NCBI RefSeq assembly: GCF_009677585.1
Contig: NZ_WKYV01000001.1
Span: forward strand, 5,001 to 69,000
Source: Lactonifactor sp. BIOML-A5
GTDB lineage: Bacteria; Bacillota; Clostridia; Lachnospirales; Lachnospiraceae
Length of the DNA stretch: 64,000 nt
Direction: 5' to 3'
Shown piece after piece: positions 36,114 to 44,848 of the stretch. The position numbers and the translations under genes are program-made. How positions within the stretch are numbered: position 1 is the stretch's first letter; every line of letters begins with the position of its first letter. Under the pieces are notes generated by a model that worked only from the letters and a program-made list of their open reading frames with translations, did no database searches and was not told the DNA's origin.

Positions 36114-36977
36114 TTAGATCTGTGGATTTTCCGGATGCAGCATGGTTGCGATTACTTTGTCCAGGACCTCATCTTTCCAGATGTCTTTCCAGTTTTCTCT
36201 CATAACCAGACGGTTTCCAAGTCCGATGGCCACTTTGCACGCATCGGATACCGGTGGGTTTCCGGGGATATAGCCCAGAAAGTTAGCTGACAGATTATAG
36301 ATATGGCCGGTCAGGAAGGACACTGCTGCTTCTTTCGGAATGCCTCTCTTTACTGCTTCTTCCACGGTCTCTGCCATGGCATATAAGCAGGTAGCTCCCA
36401 GAAGCTCTACCAGGGTAGGCTCTAAGAATGCAATCTGCTCAGAGGACATCACATACGCATGCTCTACCGGCGCATACATTTGTTTTGCTACCTCCACACA
36501 CTGTGCGAAACGGTCATCGTCTCCCTGAATCTTGGACATTACGATATCCTGTTTTCCGCCCATACCTCCGAAACGGTCCTGGCGTGCTTCAAAGGTATCC
36601 TGATCCAGGAAATAGGAGGGATGGCAGGGATGAGCTACTCCAAAGGTGCAGTCCTCTCTTAAGGTCAGCTCTCTTGCCACTGCTGCTGCAGGGTCCAAGA
36701 TGATGAATCCGGTTCCCGGTTTTAACTGGGGTACATAGATAGCGGAAAGTTTTCCGATTAGAGTATCCGGCACTGCGAACACCACTACATCTGCTTTAGA
36801 CAGCGCCTCTTCTACCGGAGTAGGCTCAAAGCCCCTGTCTTTAATACTCTGGATTCCTGCCTCGGTTGCTTCTACCAGAAGCAGTTCGAAATCCTCCGGC
36901 TTTTTTGCCAGGTTGTTGCTGGTTCTGGTTCCCATTTTTCCCCCGGCACCGATTACACTTACTACGATTTTGCTCAT
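36114..36977 (-). CDS. ApnO-like NAD(P)-dependent oxidoreductase with phosphogluconate-dehydrogenase-type C-terminus
   Basis: 287 residues from ATG 36977 (GAGGAAGAG upstream). The N-terminal Rossmann fold begins VVSVIGAGGKMGTRTSNNLA, followed by VVVFAVPDTLIGK (about 66-78). HPCHPSYF (about 118-125) and the C-terminal helical part (VEQ-like EQIAFLEPTLVELLGATCLYAM, then GHIYNLSANFLG) match my memory of the PGDH_C family that includes D-apionate oxidoisomerase. That enzyme oxidises and rearranges D-apionate to 3-oxo-isoapionate. Family placement is fairly secure; the exact substrate is inferred from neighbours. Confidence 0.72.
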   Translation of the reverse strand: MSKIVVSVIGAGGKMGTRTSNNLAKKPEDFELLLVEATEAGIQSIKDRGFEPTPVEEALSKADVVVFAVPDTLIGKLSAIYVPQLKPGTGFIILDPAAAVARELTLREDCTFGVAHPCHPSYFLDQDTFEARQDRFGGMGGKQDIVMSKIQGDDDRFAQCVEVAKQMYAPVEHAYVMSSEQIAFLEPTLVELLGATCLYAMAETVEEAVKRGIPKEAAVSFLTGHIYNLSANFLGYIPGNPPVSDACKVAIGLGNRLVMRENWKDIWKDEVLDKVIATMLHPENPQI

Positions 36978-36982
36978 GATCT

Positions 36983-37020
36983 CTTCCTCTTTTCCTTTTG
37001 TTCTGGCACACCGGTTTTGA
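36983..37020 (-). other. Intra-operon hairpin between transketolase and ApnO-like genes
   Basis: On the minus strand GGCATACCGGTT pairs with AACCGGTGTGCC (12 bp, one G-T wobble) around a 5-nt loop. No U-run follows, so it is more likely an RNA-processing or stability element than a terminator. Confidence 0.5.
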
Positions 37021-37064
37021 GAACCGGTATGCCGCTTATAGGTCATTGTATTACTGATTGTGAA

Positions 37065-37997
37065 TTATAAATTTTCTTTTACAGTCTTTGCGATATTCTC
37101 CGGTGAAAATCCGTAGTAATCTGCCAGTTCTTTGGCAGGACCGGACTCTCCGAAGGTGGTAAGTCCCATGCGCTTTACAAATTTCGGGGCGTTCTCAACT
37201 GCCAGCTTGCTTATGTATGCTCCCATGCCTCCGTTTACATTGTGGTCCTCCACAGTCACAATCTTCTTAGCCTTCTTAATAGCCTCGATGATCTTCTCTG
37301 GATTCTTTCCGTATAAAATGTTGATATCTCCTACAGTCACGTTCACGCCCTGCTCTTTTAACAGGTCTGCGGCTGCCAGTACACGGTCCAGGACAAATCC
37401 GCTGGATAAGAGCAGAGTGTCATCCCCGTACTCTCTTAAGATGGTGATGCCGTCCGGTGAGAAAGAGGCTTCTTTCTCATAGACATCTGCTTCTCTTCCG
37501 CTTCCTGCTCTTACATACACCGGACCGTCAATCTCTGCCGCCATCTGTACAGCTTTGTAGGTCTGGGGACCGTCTGCCGGGGTTAAAATGGTGTAGTTTG
37601 GTATGTTGGAAAGGATGCCCAGGTCTTCATAGAACTGATGGGTAACCCCTTCCCTCTCCCCGCCCAAAAGGCCGGAGTTGATTCCCACAAACTTTACATT
37701 CAGGTTCGGGTAAGCTACAAAGGTACGCATCTGCTCGCAGGCACGCATGGTCATAAACCCTGCATAGGTGCCCACAAAGGGGGTCAGTCCTGCAGCTGCC
37801 AGCCCTGCGGCGGTATCCACTGCATTTTGCTCGGAGATTCCCACCTCCACGTACTGATCCGGATATAACTCTGCGAATTTGGTTGCACGCATTGCTTTTA
37901 ATGAGTCAGGTGAAACAAACATAATTTTGTCATCTTTTGCTGCTAAATCGATGAGTGCCGCAGCAAAGGCTTCTCTCGTTCCCTTGAATTCTGCCAT
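37065..37997 (-). CDS. Transketolase, C-terminal subunit
   Basis: 310 residues from ATG 37997, whose A is the last base of the partner's TAA (TAATG), so translation is coupled. It holds the pyrimidine-binding half of a split transketolase: YVEVGISEQNAVDTAAGLA with the catalytic Glu (about 49-67), and the C-terminal regulatory domain. With the N-terminal subunit it would form a heterotetramer using two TPP. Split transketolases in catabolic loci often act on unusual sugars, such as apulose-4-phosphate AptAB or sulfosugar SqwGH. Confidence 0.94.
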   Translation of the reverse strand: MAEFKGTREAFAAALIDLAAKDDKIMFVSPDSLKAMRATKFAELYPDQYVEVGISEQNAVDTAAGLAAAGLTPFVGTYAGFMTMRACEQMRTFVAYPNLNVKFVGINSGLLGGEREGVTHQFYEDLGILSNIPNYTILTPADGPQTYKAVQMAAEIDGPVYVRAGSGREADVYEKEASFSPDGITILREYGDDTLLLSSGFVLDRVLAAADLLKEQGVNVTVGDINILYGKNPEKIIEAIKKAKKIVTVEDHNVNGGMGAYISKLAVENAPKFVKRMGLTTFGESGPAKELADYYGFSPENIAKTVKENL

Positions 37998-38818
37998 TAT
38001 TTCGCACCTCCTAATTCTTTCACTGCCTGCTGGTACTGTTCGTCTGTGGGCACTCCTTTGTGCCATGCATTGTCATTTTCCATGAAAGAAAGTCCTTTTC
38101 CTTTCACACAGTCGCACACGATAACGCTTGGTTTTCCCTTGGCTGCCTTTGCTTTAGCGATGGCTGCCTTAATGGCGTCAATATCATGGCCGTCGATTTC
38201 CTGGGCATCCCACTGGAAGGCCTCAAAACGCTCTTTGATGTTGTTGGCACCGATGGTCTCCTCCACGGAGCCCCCGCTCTGCCAGCCGTTTTTGTCTACG
38301 AATACAATGAGGTTATCCAGCTTATGGCCTGCCGCGGAGTTAATGCCCTCCCAGCACACGCCCTCCTGAAGCTCCCCGTCTCCGGCGATGACGAATACAT
38401 TGTAGTCTTTCTTTCTGTATTTGCCGGCCAGGGCCATTCCCCCGGCAATGGAAATACCATTTCCTAAGGAACCGGACGTCATATCCACCCCTTTGGTTTT
38501 ATTCATAACCGGGTGTCCCTGGAACTTGCTGCCCAGGGCTCTCAGCTTAAAATCTTCGATCTTGTCTCCAAAGTATCCTTTTTCAGACAGGGCCGCATAG
38601 TAGATAGGGCAGGCGTGTCCTTTGGATAAGATAAAACGGTCTCTGTCTTCCCAGTCCGGGTTAGCGGGATCGATTCTCATCTCATCAAAGAACAGAGTTG
38701 CCACGATGTCTGCAATAGACAGCGCTGGTCCCGGATGTCCGTCCTTTCCTTTATAAACCATGTCCACAGCTGTCATTCTCAGATGATTTGCCATTTGTTT
38801 CAGTTCTGCGGTATTCAT
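37997..38818 (-). CDS. Transketolase, N-terminal TPP-binding subunit
   Basis: 273 residues. The TPP/Mg motif GDGELQEGVCWEGINSAAGHKLDNLIVFVDKN spans about 144-175, with conserved histidines in KGHACPIYY and the FQGHP segment. It provides the pyrophosphate half of the split enzyme, directly upstream of its partner and downstream of the TRAP transporter. A specialised catabolic transketolase is likelier than a housekeeping copy, given the locus. Confidence 0.94.
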   Translation of the reverse strand: MNTAELKQMANHLRMTAVDMVYKGKDGHPGPALSIADIVATLFFDEMRIDPANPDWEDRDRFILSKGHACPIYYAALSEKGYFGDKIEDFKLRALGSKFQGHPVMNKTKGVDMTSGSLGNGISIAGGMALAGKYRKKDYNVFVIAGDGELQEGVCWEGINSAAGHKLDNLIVFVDKNGWQSGGSVEETIGANNIKERFEAFQWDAQEIDGHDIDAIKAAIAKAKAAKGKPSVIVCDCVKGKGLSFMENDNAWHKGVPTDEQYQQAVKELGGAK

Positions 38819-38863
38819 GCTAAAACCTCCTTAAAATATGTTTTTATAAGTTGTAAGTTACTA

Positions 38864-40147
38864 TCAAACCCCCATCACACCCGGAAGCCAGGTGATAATT
38901 GCCGGAATAAAAGTCATAACCAGCAAAGTTGCAATCTCGACACAGAGGTATGGAATAATCCGTTTGCTAATCTTACCGATACTGGTGTTGGCAATTCCAG
39001 AAGCAACAAACAGGTTTACTGCCATAGGCGGCGTTATCATGCCGATGGATGTATTGATAATAATGATGATACCTAATGCGATAGGTGATAATCCCAGGGA
39101 TGTCGCGATTGGCAACAGGATTGGGGTTACCAGAAGGATAATTGACTGCGTTTCCAGGAAACATCCCAGGAATAACAGAATTACGTTAATCATCAGCAGC
39201 AGTGCCACTTTATTGGTGAACAGCCCCAGCACGCTGGACGCGATAAATGTAGGAATGTTCTGATTTGTCATAAACCAGGCAAATGGAGCTGACATACTGA
39301 CCACAAACAATACCACTGCAGAGCTTACTGTGGATTTGCGAAATATTTCGTAGATGTCCTTCATTTTCAGTTCTTTGTAAACAAACACACTGATGATAAA
39401 TGCATACACACAGGCAACTGCGGCAGATTCTGTGGGGGTGAATAACCCGCCGTAAATACCACCCAGGATTATTACCGGCATAAAAATTGCAAGGATAGCT
39501 TCCTTAAAGGAGTGGGCGAAAGCTCTCAGTGTAACTTTACCAGTCTCTGCTGCATCATATTTTTTACAGATTACAATGTTGGTAGCAATCAGAACTACTG
39601 CCAGCAATAATCCGGGGATAACACCTGCCATAAACATGGTTCCTACAGATACGGAAGCCGTAACTGCATAAGTAACCATAGGGATACTTGGGGGAATTAC
39701 AACCCCCAGGGTGCCGCCGGAAGCTGCAACAGCTGCAGCGATATCGTCCGGATACCCTTTTTGTTTCATTCTGGGAACGGTGATGCCGCCGATAGCAGCA
39801 ACCGTTGCCGGGTTGGAACCGGAGATAGCTCCGAAGAATGCGGATGCCACTACGGTAATACAGGACAGTCGTCCTGGAATTCTTCTCATTAATATTTCTA
39901 TAAAGTCAATCAGTCGTTTGGAGATTCCGCCTTTTTCCATAATGTTGCCTGCCAGGATAAAGAAAGGAACTGCCATCAGGGTGAAGTTATCAGCCTGAGT
40001 AAACATTCTCTGGGCAACTGCGGGAAGCAGATTCATATTGCCGCTGGCTACAATAGCCACACATACTGCAATTCCAAGGCAGATGGCAATGGGGACTCCC
40101 AGGAACAGCATGACGAATAAGACTCCAAATAACATTCCTATAATCAT
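38864..40147 (-). CDS. dctM: TRAP transporter large permease DctM-type
   Basis: 427 residues and about 12 membrane spans. DctM-family signatures are ISGSNPATVAAIGGITVPRM (about 109-128), GGTLGVVIPPSIPMV (about 140-154) and the C-terminal GMITPPMAVNLFVASG (about 371-386). Main Na+-coupled translocation subunit of a sugar-acid or dicarboxylate importer. It overlaps dctQ by 4 nt. Confidence 0.96.
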   Translation of the reverse strand: MIIGMLFGVLFVMLFLGVPIAICLGIAVCVAIVASGNMNLLPAVAQRMFTQADNFTLMAVPFFILAGNIMEKGGISKRLIDFIEILMRRIPGRLSCITVVASAFFGAISGSNPATVAAIGGITVPRMKQKGYPDDIAAAVAASGGTLGVVIPPSIPMVTYAVTASVSVGTMFMAGVIPGLLLAVVLIATNIVICKKYDAAETGKVTLRAFAHSFKEAILAIFMPVIILGGIYGGLFTPTESAAVACVYAFIISVFVYKELKMKDIYEIFRKSTVSSAVVLFVVSMSAPFAWFMTNQNIPTFIASSVLGLFTNKVALLLMINVILLFLGCFLETQSIILLVTPILLPIATSLGLSPIALGIIIIINTSIGMITPPMAVNLFVASGIANTSIGKISKRIIPYLCVEIATLLVMTFIPAIITWLPGVMGV

Positions 40148-40665
40148 TGTTCCTTATCCTCCTTCTGCTGGATTTCTTCTACTGTCTCTTTTGCTGTAAC
40201 TCTTTCATAGGTATGCCATGCATAGCAGAGGGCCATCAATATCAATCCCAGAGGGATAGACAGATACATAATCCACATGGGCCACCGCAGGCTGGGTGTT
40301 ATCTGTCCGCTGGCAATCTGCTTCTGCAGGATTGTGATTCCATAATAGGAAGCAAATAAGCTAAACCCTAAAACCAATACAGCATCCAGTACATATATCA
40401 CTTTCAGGACCGCTTTGGAACAAAACAGTTCCAAAGCCTCCACACAAAAATGTTCTCCATTACAAGCGGCAACACCGATGCCCAGGAAGATAATCCATAT
40501 CATGCAGTATCTGGCAAGCTCTTCCGCCCAGGGGATTACGAATAATCCTGTAAAACGGGCAACAGTGGCAACGAAGATAATCACACACATGATAATCATT
40601 AATATTACCAAAAGAACTTCTTCCGCTCTCCTTAGTCCGTTAAATAGTTTTTTCAAAGTGTCCAC
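40144..40665 (-). CDS. dctQ: TRAP transporter small permease DctQ-type
   Basis: 173 residues with four membrane spans and the DctQ pattern WAEELARYCMIWIIFLGIGVAA (about 42-63). Pairs with DctM to support uptake of the ligand delivered by DctP. The gene is 5 nt after dctP and overlaps dctM. Confidence 0.95.
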   Translation of the reverse strand: MDTLKKLFNGLRRAEEVLLVILMIIMCVIIFVATVARFTGLFVIPWAEELARYCMIWIIFLGIGVAACNGEHFCVEALELFCSKAVLKVIYVLDAVLVLGFSLFASYYGITILQKQIASGQITPSLRWPMWIMYLSIPLGLILMALCYAWHTYERVTAKETVEEIQQKEDKEQ

Positions 40666-40670
40666 CTCTT

Positions 40671-41753
40671 CTACTTAGATGACTGAATCTTTTCAACCAG
40701 TTCTTTGTTCAGATTTAAGCTGTCTAACTGATCGTATACAGCATTTGCAGCTTCCTGCCATACAGCTTTGTCAACCTCTGTAACTGTTACGCCGGCGTCC
40801 TTCATTGTCTGAATTGCTTCTTTATTATAGCTGCTGCTGTACTCTCTCTGATAATCCTTTGCTTCTTCTGCTGCTTTGTCAAAGGCTTCTTTCTGTGCGT
40901 CTGTGAAGCCATCATACGTGCTCTGTGAAATCATCAGTACGCAGGGAGAATAGAATAAGTCAATCATGGATACATATTTCTGTACTTCATACACCTTGGC
41001 AGACTCAATAATCGCAATTGGGTTTTCCTGTCCGTCTACAGTTCCCTGCTGAAGGGCTGTGAAGATTTCACTCCATGCCATAGGAGTTGCAGTAGCGCCC
41101 AATGCCTGGTAAGTAGCCATATGTACGTTGTTTTCCATGGTACGAATCTTCATACCTTTTAAATCATCTGGCGTCACGATTTCCTTTTTGTCGTTTGTTA
41201 CTTCACGGAATCCGTTTTCCCAGAAACCAACTCCTTTGATTCCCTGGCTGTCCAACTGACCCAGAAGAGAGGTTCCAACTTCTCCGTCCAGTACCTTATA
41301 AGCCTGTTCTTCATTTTCGAATAAGTAAGGAAGGTCAAGAACTGCGAAGTCAGATACAAAGTTTGGTATCGGACCGGTAGAAATCAGGCACATTTCCTGT
41401 ACTCCCATCCCTACGTTTTCCATCATATCTCTTTCATTGCCCAGCTGAGAGTTGGGATAGATATCCAGTGTCATCTCGCCGTCGCTGTATTCTTCCAGTA
41501 ATTTCTGCATTTCCTGCAGACCTTTTACGTAGTGACCTTCAGGAGCTGTGGTTGTACCCACTTTTAATCGCACGGTTGCACTGTCGGCTCCCAGCATAGT
41601 ATCTTCGCCGCCCTCAGTATCTGTACTTGCAGTACTGCTGGAAGACTGCGTATTAGAAGAATCTGTGCTTCCTCCCTCGCTCTTGTTTCCGCAGGCAGTC
41701 ATAGTTCCTACTAATGCCACTGTTAAAAGTGCTGCTAAAATCTTGTTTTTCAT
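40671..41753 (-). CDS. dctP: TRAP transporter substrate-binding lipoprotein DctP-type
   Basis: 360 residues from ATG 41753 (AAAGGAG upstream). Signal peptide with lipobox TMTACGN, then a Ser/Thr/Asp-rich linker (about 22-48). The DctP fold has KGVGFWENGFREVTNDKKEIVTPDDLKGMKIRTM, in which the Arg of KIRTM (near 202) is the conserved carboxylate-binding arginine; the ligand is therefore an organic acid. WSEIFTALQQGTVDGQENP (about 223-241) is the usual hinge block. First gene of the catabolic operon. Confidence 0.95.
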   Translation of the reverse strand: MKNKILAALLTVALVGTMTACGNKSEGGSTDSSNTQSSSSTASTDTEGGEDTMLGADSATVRLKVGTTTAPEGHYVKGLQEMQKLLEEYSDGEMTLDIYPNSQLGNERDMMENVGMGVQEMCLISTGPIPNFVSDFAVLDLPYLFENEEQAYKVLDGEVGTSLLGQLDSQGIKGVGFWENGFREVTNDKKEIVTPDDLKGMKIRTMENNVHMATYQALGATATPMAWSEIFTALQQGTVDGQENPIAIIESAKVYEVQKYVSMIDLFYSPCVLMISQSTYDGFTDAQKEAFDKAAEEAKDYQREYSSSYNKEAIQTMKDAGVTVTEVDKAVWQEAANAVYDQLDSLNLNKELVEKIQSSK

Positions 41754-41791
41754 ATCCAATCTCCTTTTTCTCAATTCATTTGTTATCCGTT

Positions 41792-41837
41792 AAACATCTG
41801 ATGTTTTATGTATATCATTTATCGCCTGATTTGTCAA
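41792..41837 (-). promoter_or_regulatory. dctP promoter and palindromic operator
   Basis: TTGACA (41832-41837), 17-nt spacer, TATACA (41809-41814) on the minus strand. Just downstream is the palindrome AAACATC-T-GATGTTT (41792-41806), placed as at the hydroxypyruvate-reductase-like gene and sharing its ACATC/GATGT core. Confidence 0.65.
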
Positions 41838-41882
41838 CGGTTTTGCCATAATTTTTCAAGATTTATATGCACTTTGTCAAAT

Positions 41883-41919
41883 TTGCATAAAGATATGCAA
41901 GTAATATTATGCATAATAT
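41883..41919. promoter_or_regulatory. Two palindromic operator candidates between dctP and the GntR gene
   Basis: TTGCATA-N4-TATGCAA (41883-41900) and the perfect 16-bp palindrome ATATTATGCATAATAT (41904-41919). They lie between divergent promoters, so a bound FadR-type dimer could control both directions. Confidence 0.55.
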
Positions 41920-41933
41920 CTTATATCTAATAT

Positions 41934-41963
41934 TTGACGTATGATGAATATTCATGTTAAAAT
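41934..41963 (+). promoter_or_regulatory. Promoter of the first GntR gene
   Basis: TTGACG (41934-41939), 18-nt spacer, TAAAAT (41958-41963). The spacer contains the palindrome ATGAATATTCAT. The TTTGACGTAT-ATG block recurs upstream of the second regulator, indicating that promoter and gene were duplicated together. Confidence 0.65.
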
Positions 41964-42063
41964 ATTATCAACTATTAAAATATTTAAGCGCTGCTTACGA
42001 ATATCTAATGGTTGTGGGACTAACTATCTATATGTATTGGGATGGAGGACGGGAGGTGAAAAA

Positions 42064-42792
42064 ATGAGCAATTTATTCGAAGCAAGCAAGCGTGAATCCG
42101 CGGTAGACCTTGTAGTAAACAGCATTAAGCAGCTTCTCATGGAGAGGACCTTAAAGCCGGGGGATAAGCTTCCCAGTGAACTGGAGATATCGGAAGACTT
42201 AAGTGTCAGCCGGGGTTCTGTCAGAGAGGCTATGAAGATCCTTTCCGCCTTTGGTCTCGTGGATATACGGGTGGGGAACGGAACCTATGTCTGCGAAACA
42301 CCGGGAAATACGATTATGGATTCTCTTCTATTTAGTTTTTTTGTATCGAATCCGGATATCGAAAATTTATATGAGTTCCGTCATATTTTCGAAAATGATA
42401 TTCTATCCATGATTCTGGAGCACTACGATGAGAATGGCAAAGAGAGAAAAGCACTCCGCGACAATCTGGATGAACTGGAGGGGATGATAGCGAAAGGGTC
42501 TTCTGACAAAAAACTTTCCGAGAACGATTTAGAATTTCATAGACTTTTGGGACAGGCCTCCAGGAATCTGCTGGCAGAACGGGTTTATAATTTTATTATT
42601 GATTTTATGGAACCTTCCATCGCGGCAACCCATAAAGGGCAAAACGGGGAAATCGTATATAAAATACACCGTGATATTGTTGAATTGATAGAACTAAGAG
42701 ATGCCGCAAGGATTGATGAAGCGATTACGAACTCTGTAGATACCTGGTCTATCCTGCAGCCGTCCTCGGCAATGAACCCCTGGAGAGAATAA
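42064..42792 (+). CDS. FadR-type GntR regulator, copy 1
   Basis: 242 residues from ATG 42064 (GGGAGGTG upstream; the longer frame has no ribosome site and starts inside the promoter). Winged helix 1-75 with PSELEISEDLSVSRGSVREA, then an FCD ligand-binding domain with metal-type His residues (EFHRLLGQASRN near 158; HRDIVELIELRD near 203). It is divergent from the TRAP operon and is its probable regulator, sensing a carboxylic acid. About two thirds identical by eye to the next gene. Confidence 0.93.
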   Translation: MSNLFEASKRESAVDLVVNSIKQLLMERTLKPGDKLPSELEISEDLSVSRGSVREAMKILSAFGLVDIRVGNGTYVCETPGNTIMDSLLFSFFVSNPDIENLYEFRHIFENDILSMILEHYDENGKERKALRDNLDELEGMIAKGSSDKKLSENDLEFHRLLGQASRNLLAERVYNFIIDFMEPSIAATHKGQNGEIVYKIHRDIVELIELRDAARIDEAITNSVDTWSILQPSSAMNPWRE

Positions 42793-42838
42793 GCACAAAA
42801 CAAGGACAGGAAAATAACAACCTGTCCTTATTTTGTGC
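42793..42838 (+). terminator. Terminator between the two GntR genes
   Basis: Arms GCACAAAA + AAGGACAGG and CCTGTCCTT + TTTTGTGC give a 17-bp stem with one mismatch and a 10-nt loop. It starts right after the stop codon of the first regulator. Confidence 0.7.
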
Positions 42839-42846
42839 CTATTTGT

Positions 42847-42875
42847 TTGACGTATAATGGTTTTTTTGGTAAAAT
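42847..42875 (+). promoter_or_regulatory. Promoter of the second GntR gene
   Basis: TTGACG (42847-42852), 17-nt spacer, TAAAAT (42870-42875), a near copy of the first regulator's promoter. Together with the terminator just before it, this shows the two regulators are independent transcription units. Confidence 0.7.
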
Positions 42876-42911
42876 TAGTATTATTGATTAAAATCGGAGT
42901 GGGATGAAGCT

Positions 42912-43613
42912 ATGAGTAATTTGTTTGAGGCTAGTAAAAGGGAGTCTGCCGTAGATGTTGTGGTTAACAGCATCAAGCAGCTATTGATGGAACGGCGTCT
43001 GAAACCAGGAGATAAGCTCCCTAATGAGCTGGAGATTTCTGAGGGGTTAGGAGTAAGCCGCGGTTCTGTAAGAGAAGCCATGAAGATTCTGTCAGCATTT
43101 GGACTGGTAGATATCAGAGTGGGCAATGGCACTTATGTATGTGAAACACCTGGAAATGGATTGATGGATTCGCTGCTGTTCAGCTTTTTTGTATCAAATC
43201 CTGACATTTCTAATCTTTATGAATTTCGAAAGGTATTTGAAACAGATATACTGGAACTAATTCTGGATCATTACGACGATAATGCCCTGGAAAGAAAGGA
43301 AATTGCAGATAATCTGGAAGATCTGAGAGTGCTCATTGAGAGCAAGGCTCCCCAATCCAGAATCACACAGAACGATCTGGAGTTTCACCGGCTTTTGGGT
43401 CTGGCCTGTCACAATCAGATTGCCGCCAGGATCTATGCATTTGTCATGGACTTTATGCAGGCCTCTATCACTAATACCCATAAACACCAGAACGGAGAGT
43501 ATGTGTATAATACCCATATGGAGGTGTACCGGGTAATAGAAAGCAGAGACAGCAGCCGGATTGATGAGGTAGTGAATAAAACTGTGGAAGTATGGTACAA
43601 GCTTCAGGATTAA
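42912..43613 (+). CDS. FadR-type GntR regulator, copy 2
   Basis: 233 residues. Same architecture as copy 1: winged helix (PNELEISEGLGVSRGSVREA, about 36-55) and FCD domain (EFHRLLGLACHN near 156). The recognition helices SVSRGSVREAMKIL and GVSRGSVREAMKIL are almost identical, so both copies should bind the same or similar operators, while the FCD halves differ more. Weak ribosome site (GGAGTGGG). Tandem duplication suggests two ligands or heterodimer control of one locus. Confidence 0.93.
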   Translation: MSNLFEASKRESAVDVVVNSIKQLLMERRLKPGDKLPNELEISEGLGVSRGSVREAMKILSAFGLVDIRVGNGTYVCETPGNGLMDSLLFSFFVSNPDISNLYEFRKVFETDILELILDHYDDNALERKEIADNLEDLRVLIESKAPQSRITQNDLEFHRLLGLACHNQIAARIYAFVMDFMQASITNTHKHQNGEYVYNTHMEVYRVIESRDSSRIDEVVNKTVEVWYKLQD

Positions 43614-43620
43614 AAGAACA

Positions 43621-43665
43621 AGCCTGTTCAGCCGGCTAATCAGTCAGCTGAACAGGCTCTTTTTT
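43621..43665 (+). terminator. Terminator of the second GntR gene
   Basis: Perfect 12-bp stem AGCCTGTTCAGC / GCTGAACAGGCT followed by C and TTTTTT. It overlaps by 2 nt the stop of the convergent M20 gene. Confidence 0.9.
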
Positions 43666-44848
43666 AGAGATGTCTGTATTCCCGGTGGTCTTTCTTAATC
43701 TGATCAAACAACTCCTGTTCTGTTGCCATTCGGTACATCAGCATACTCAGAATCAGAGCAGAATCCTTCATTCCCTGATACGCCTGGGGCGTCTGAAGAA
43801 GCTCTGCAAACTTCTTGTCATGAAGTACAATTTCCTTATGGCCGTTGGTAATATCCACCATTGGATGGAATACAGGAATCTTTACGTCAACGTTGCCCGC
43901 GTCAGAGGAACCTGCCGGCTTATCCGGTATGATGCTGTCTCTGCCTGTCAGGGCAAATAGCTCCTGCAGAAAATGCGCTTTGAATTCGTTGCAGAACATC
44001 TCGCCGTAATCCGGATAGCGCTGCTGGATCTCAAAGGTGGTGTCGGTACACATACAGGCCCCCTCCACGCACCGTTCAGCCTTGGCATTCAGATCGTGCA
44101 GGCCGTCCAGAGTCGCAGAACGGAAATAATAGTCCAGAGTAACCTTTTCGGGCACTACGTTCGGTGCATCTCCCCCATACTCTACGATTCCATGGAGCTG
44201 ACAATCCGGAGTGATGTGCTGTCTCCACATATCCATGGCATCCATATAGATCCTTGCCGCATTCAGAGCGTTTCTGCCTTCTACCGGTGATGCAGAGGCA
44301 TGACTGGCCTTTCCATGGAAAGTAATATAGCGGTCATTGGACGCCAAAACTTTGAAAAATGCCTGATTCTCATTATTCATATGGGCCATGGCTGCAAATT
44401 CATAGCCGTCAAATCCGCCGTTATCCGTGATTATAATCTTACCGCCCACAAATTCTTCCCCCGGTGTTCCCATAAGGTCCACACGGATAGGCAGCTCTTT
44501 GTACGCCTCGTTCACAGCCAGTCCCGCCAGAACGCTGGAGGCACAGCTCAGAGAATGGCCGCATGCATGCCCAACCTCCGGAAGCGCGTCGTATTCACAC
44601 ATAAGCACAGCTTTCTTTCCCTCATAGTTCAGCCGATCCTTATGTACTGCCAGAAAGGAATTGGGCATACCGGCATAAGGTGTTGTTACCTCATATCCCT
44701 GTGATTTGAGGAATTCTACAATGTAGGCACAGGAGTTCACTTCCTCCCCGCTAATCTCCGGATGCGTGGTCAGGTAGTCTGCCAGAGCTTTGCATTTCTC
44801 AAAATAGATCTCTATCTGCTGCTGAATTCGTTCTCTTCCATCTTCCAT
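43664..44848 (-). CDS. M20-family amidohydrolase (AbgB/HipO type)
   Basis: 394 residues. Metal-binding EYDALPEVGHACGHS (about 89-103), GTPGEEFVGG with the catalytic Glu (about 132-141) and ITFHGKASHASASP (about 174-187). This pattern fits aminoacylase or p-aminobenzoyl-glutamate hydrolase-like enzymes that free amino acids from N-acyl forms. It overlaps the acetyltransferase gene at 44848 and lies at the 3' end of the fermentation locus, so it could supply amino acids to it. Confidence 0.9.
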   Translation of the reverse strand: MEDGRERIQQQIEIYFEKCKALADYLTTHPEISGEEVNSCAYIVEFLKSQGYEVTTPYAGMPNSFLAVHKDRLNYEGKKAVLMCEYDALPEVGHACGHSLSCASSVLAGLAVNEAYKELPIRVDLMGTPGEEFVGGKIIITDNGGFDGYEFAAMAHMNNENQAFFKVLASNDRYITFHGKASHASASPVEGRNALNAARIYMDAMDMWRQHITPDCQLHGIVEYGGDAPNVVPEKVTLDYYFRSATLDGLHDLNAKAERCVEGACMCTDTTFEIQQRYPDYGEMFCNEFKAHFLQELFALTGRDSIIPDKPAGSSDAGNVDVKIPVFHPMVDITNGHKEIVLHDKKFAELLQTPQAYQGMKDSALILSMLMYRMATEQELFDQIKKDHREYRHL

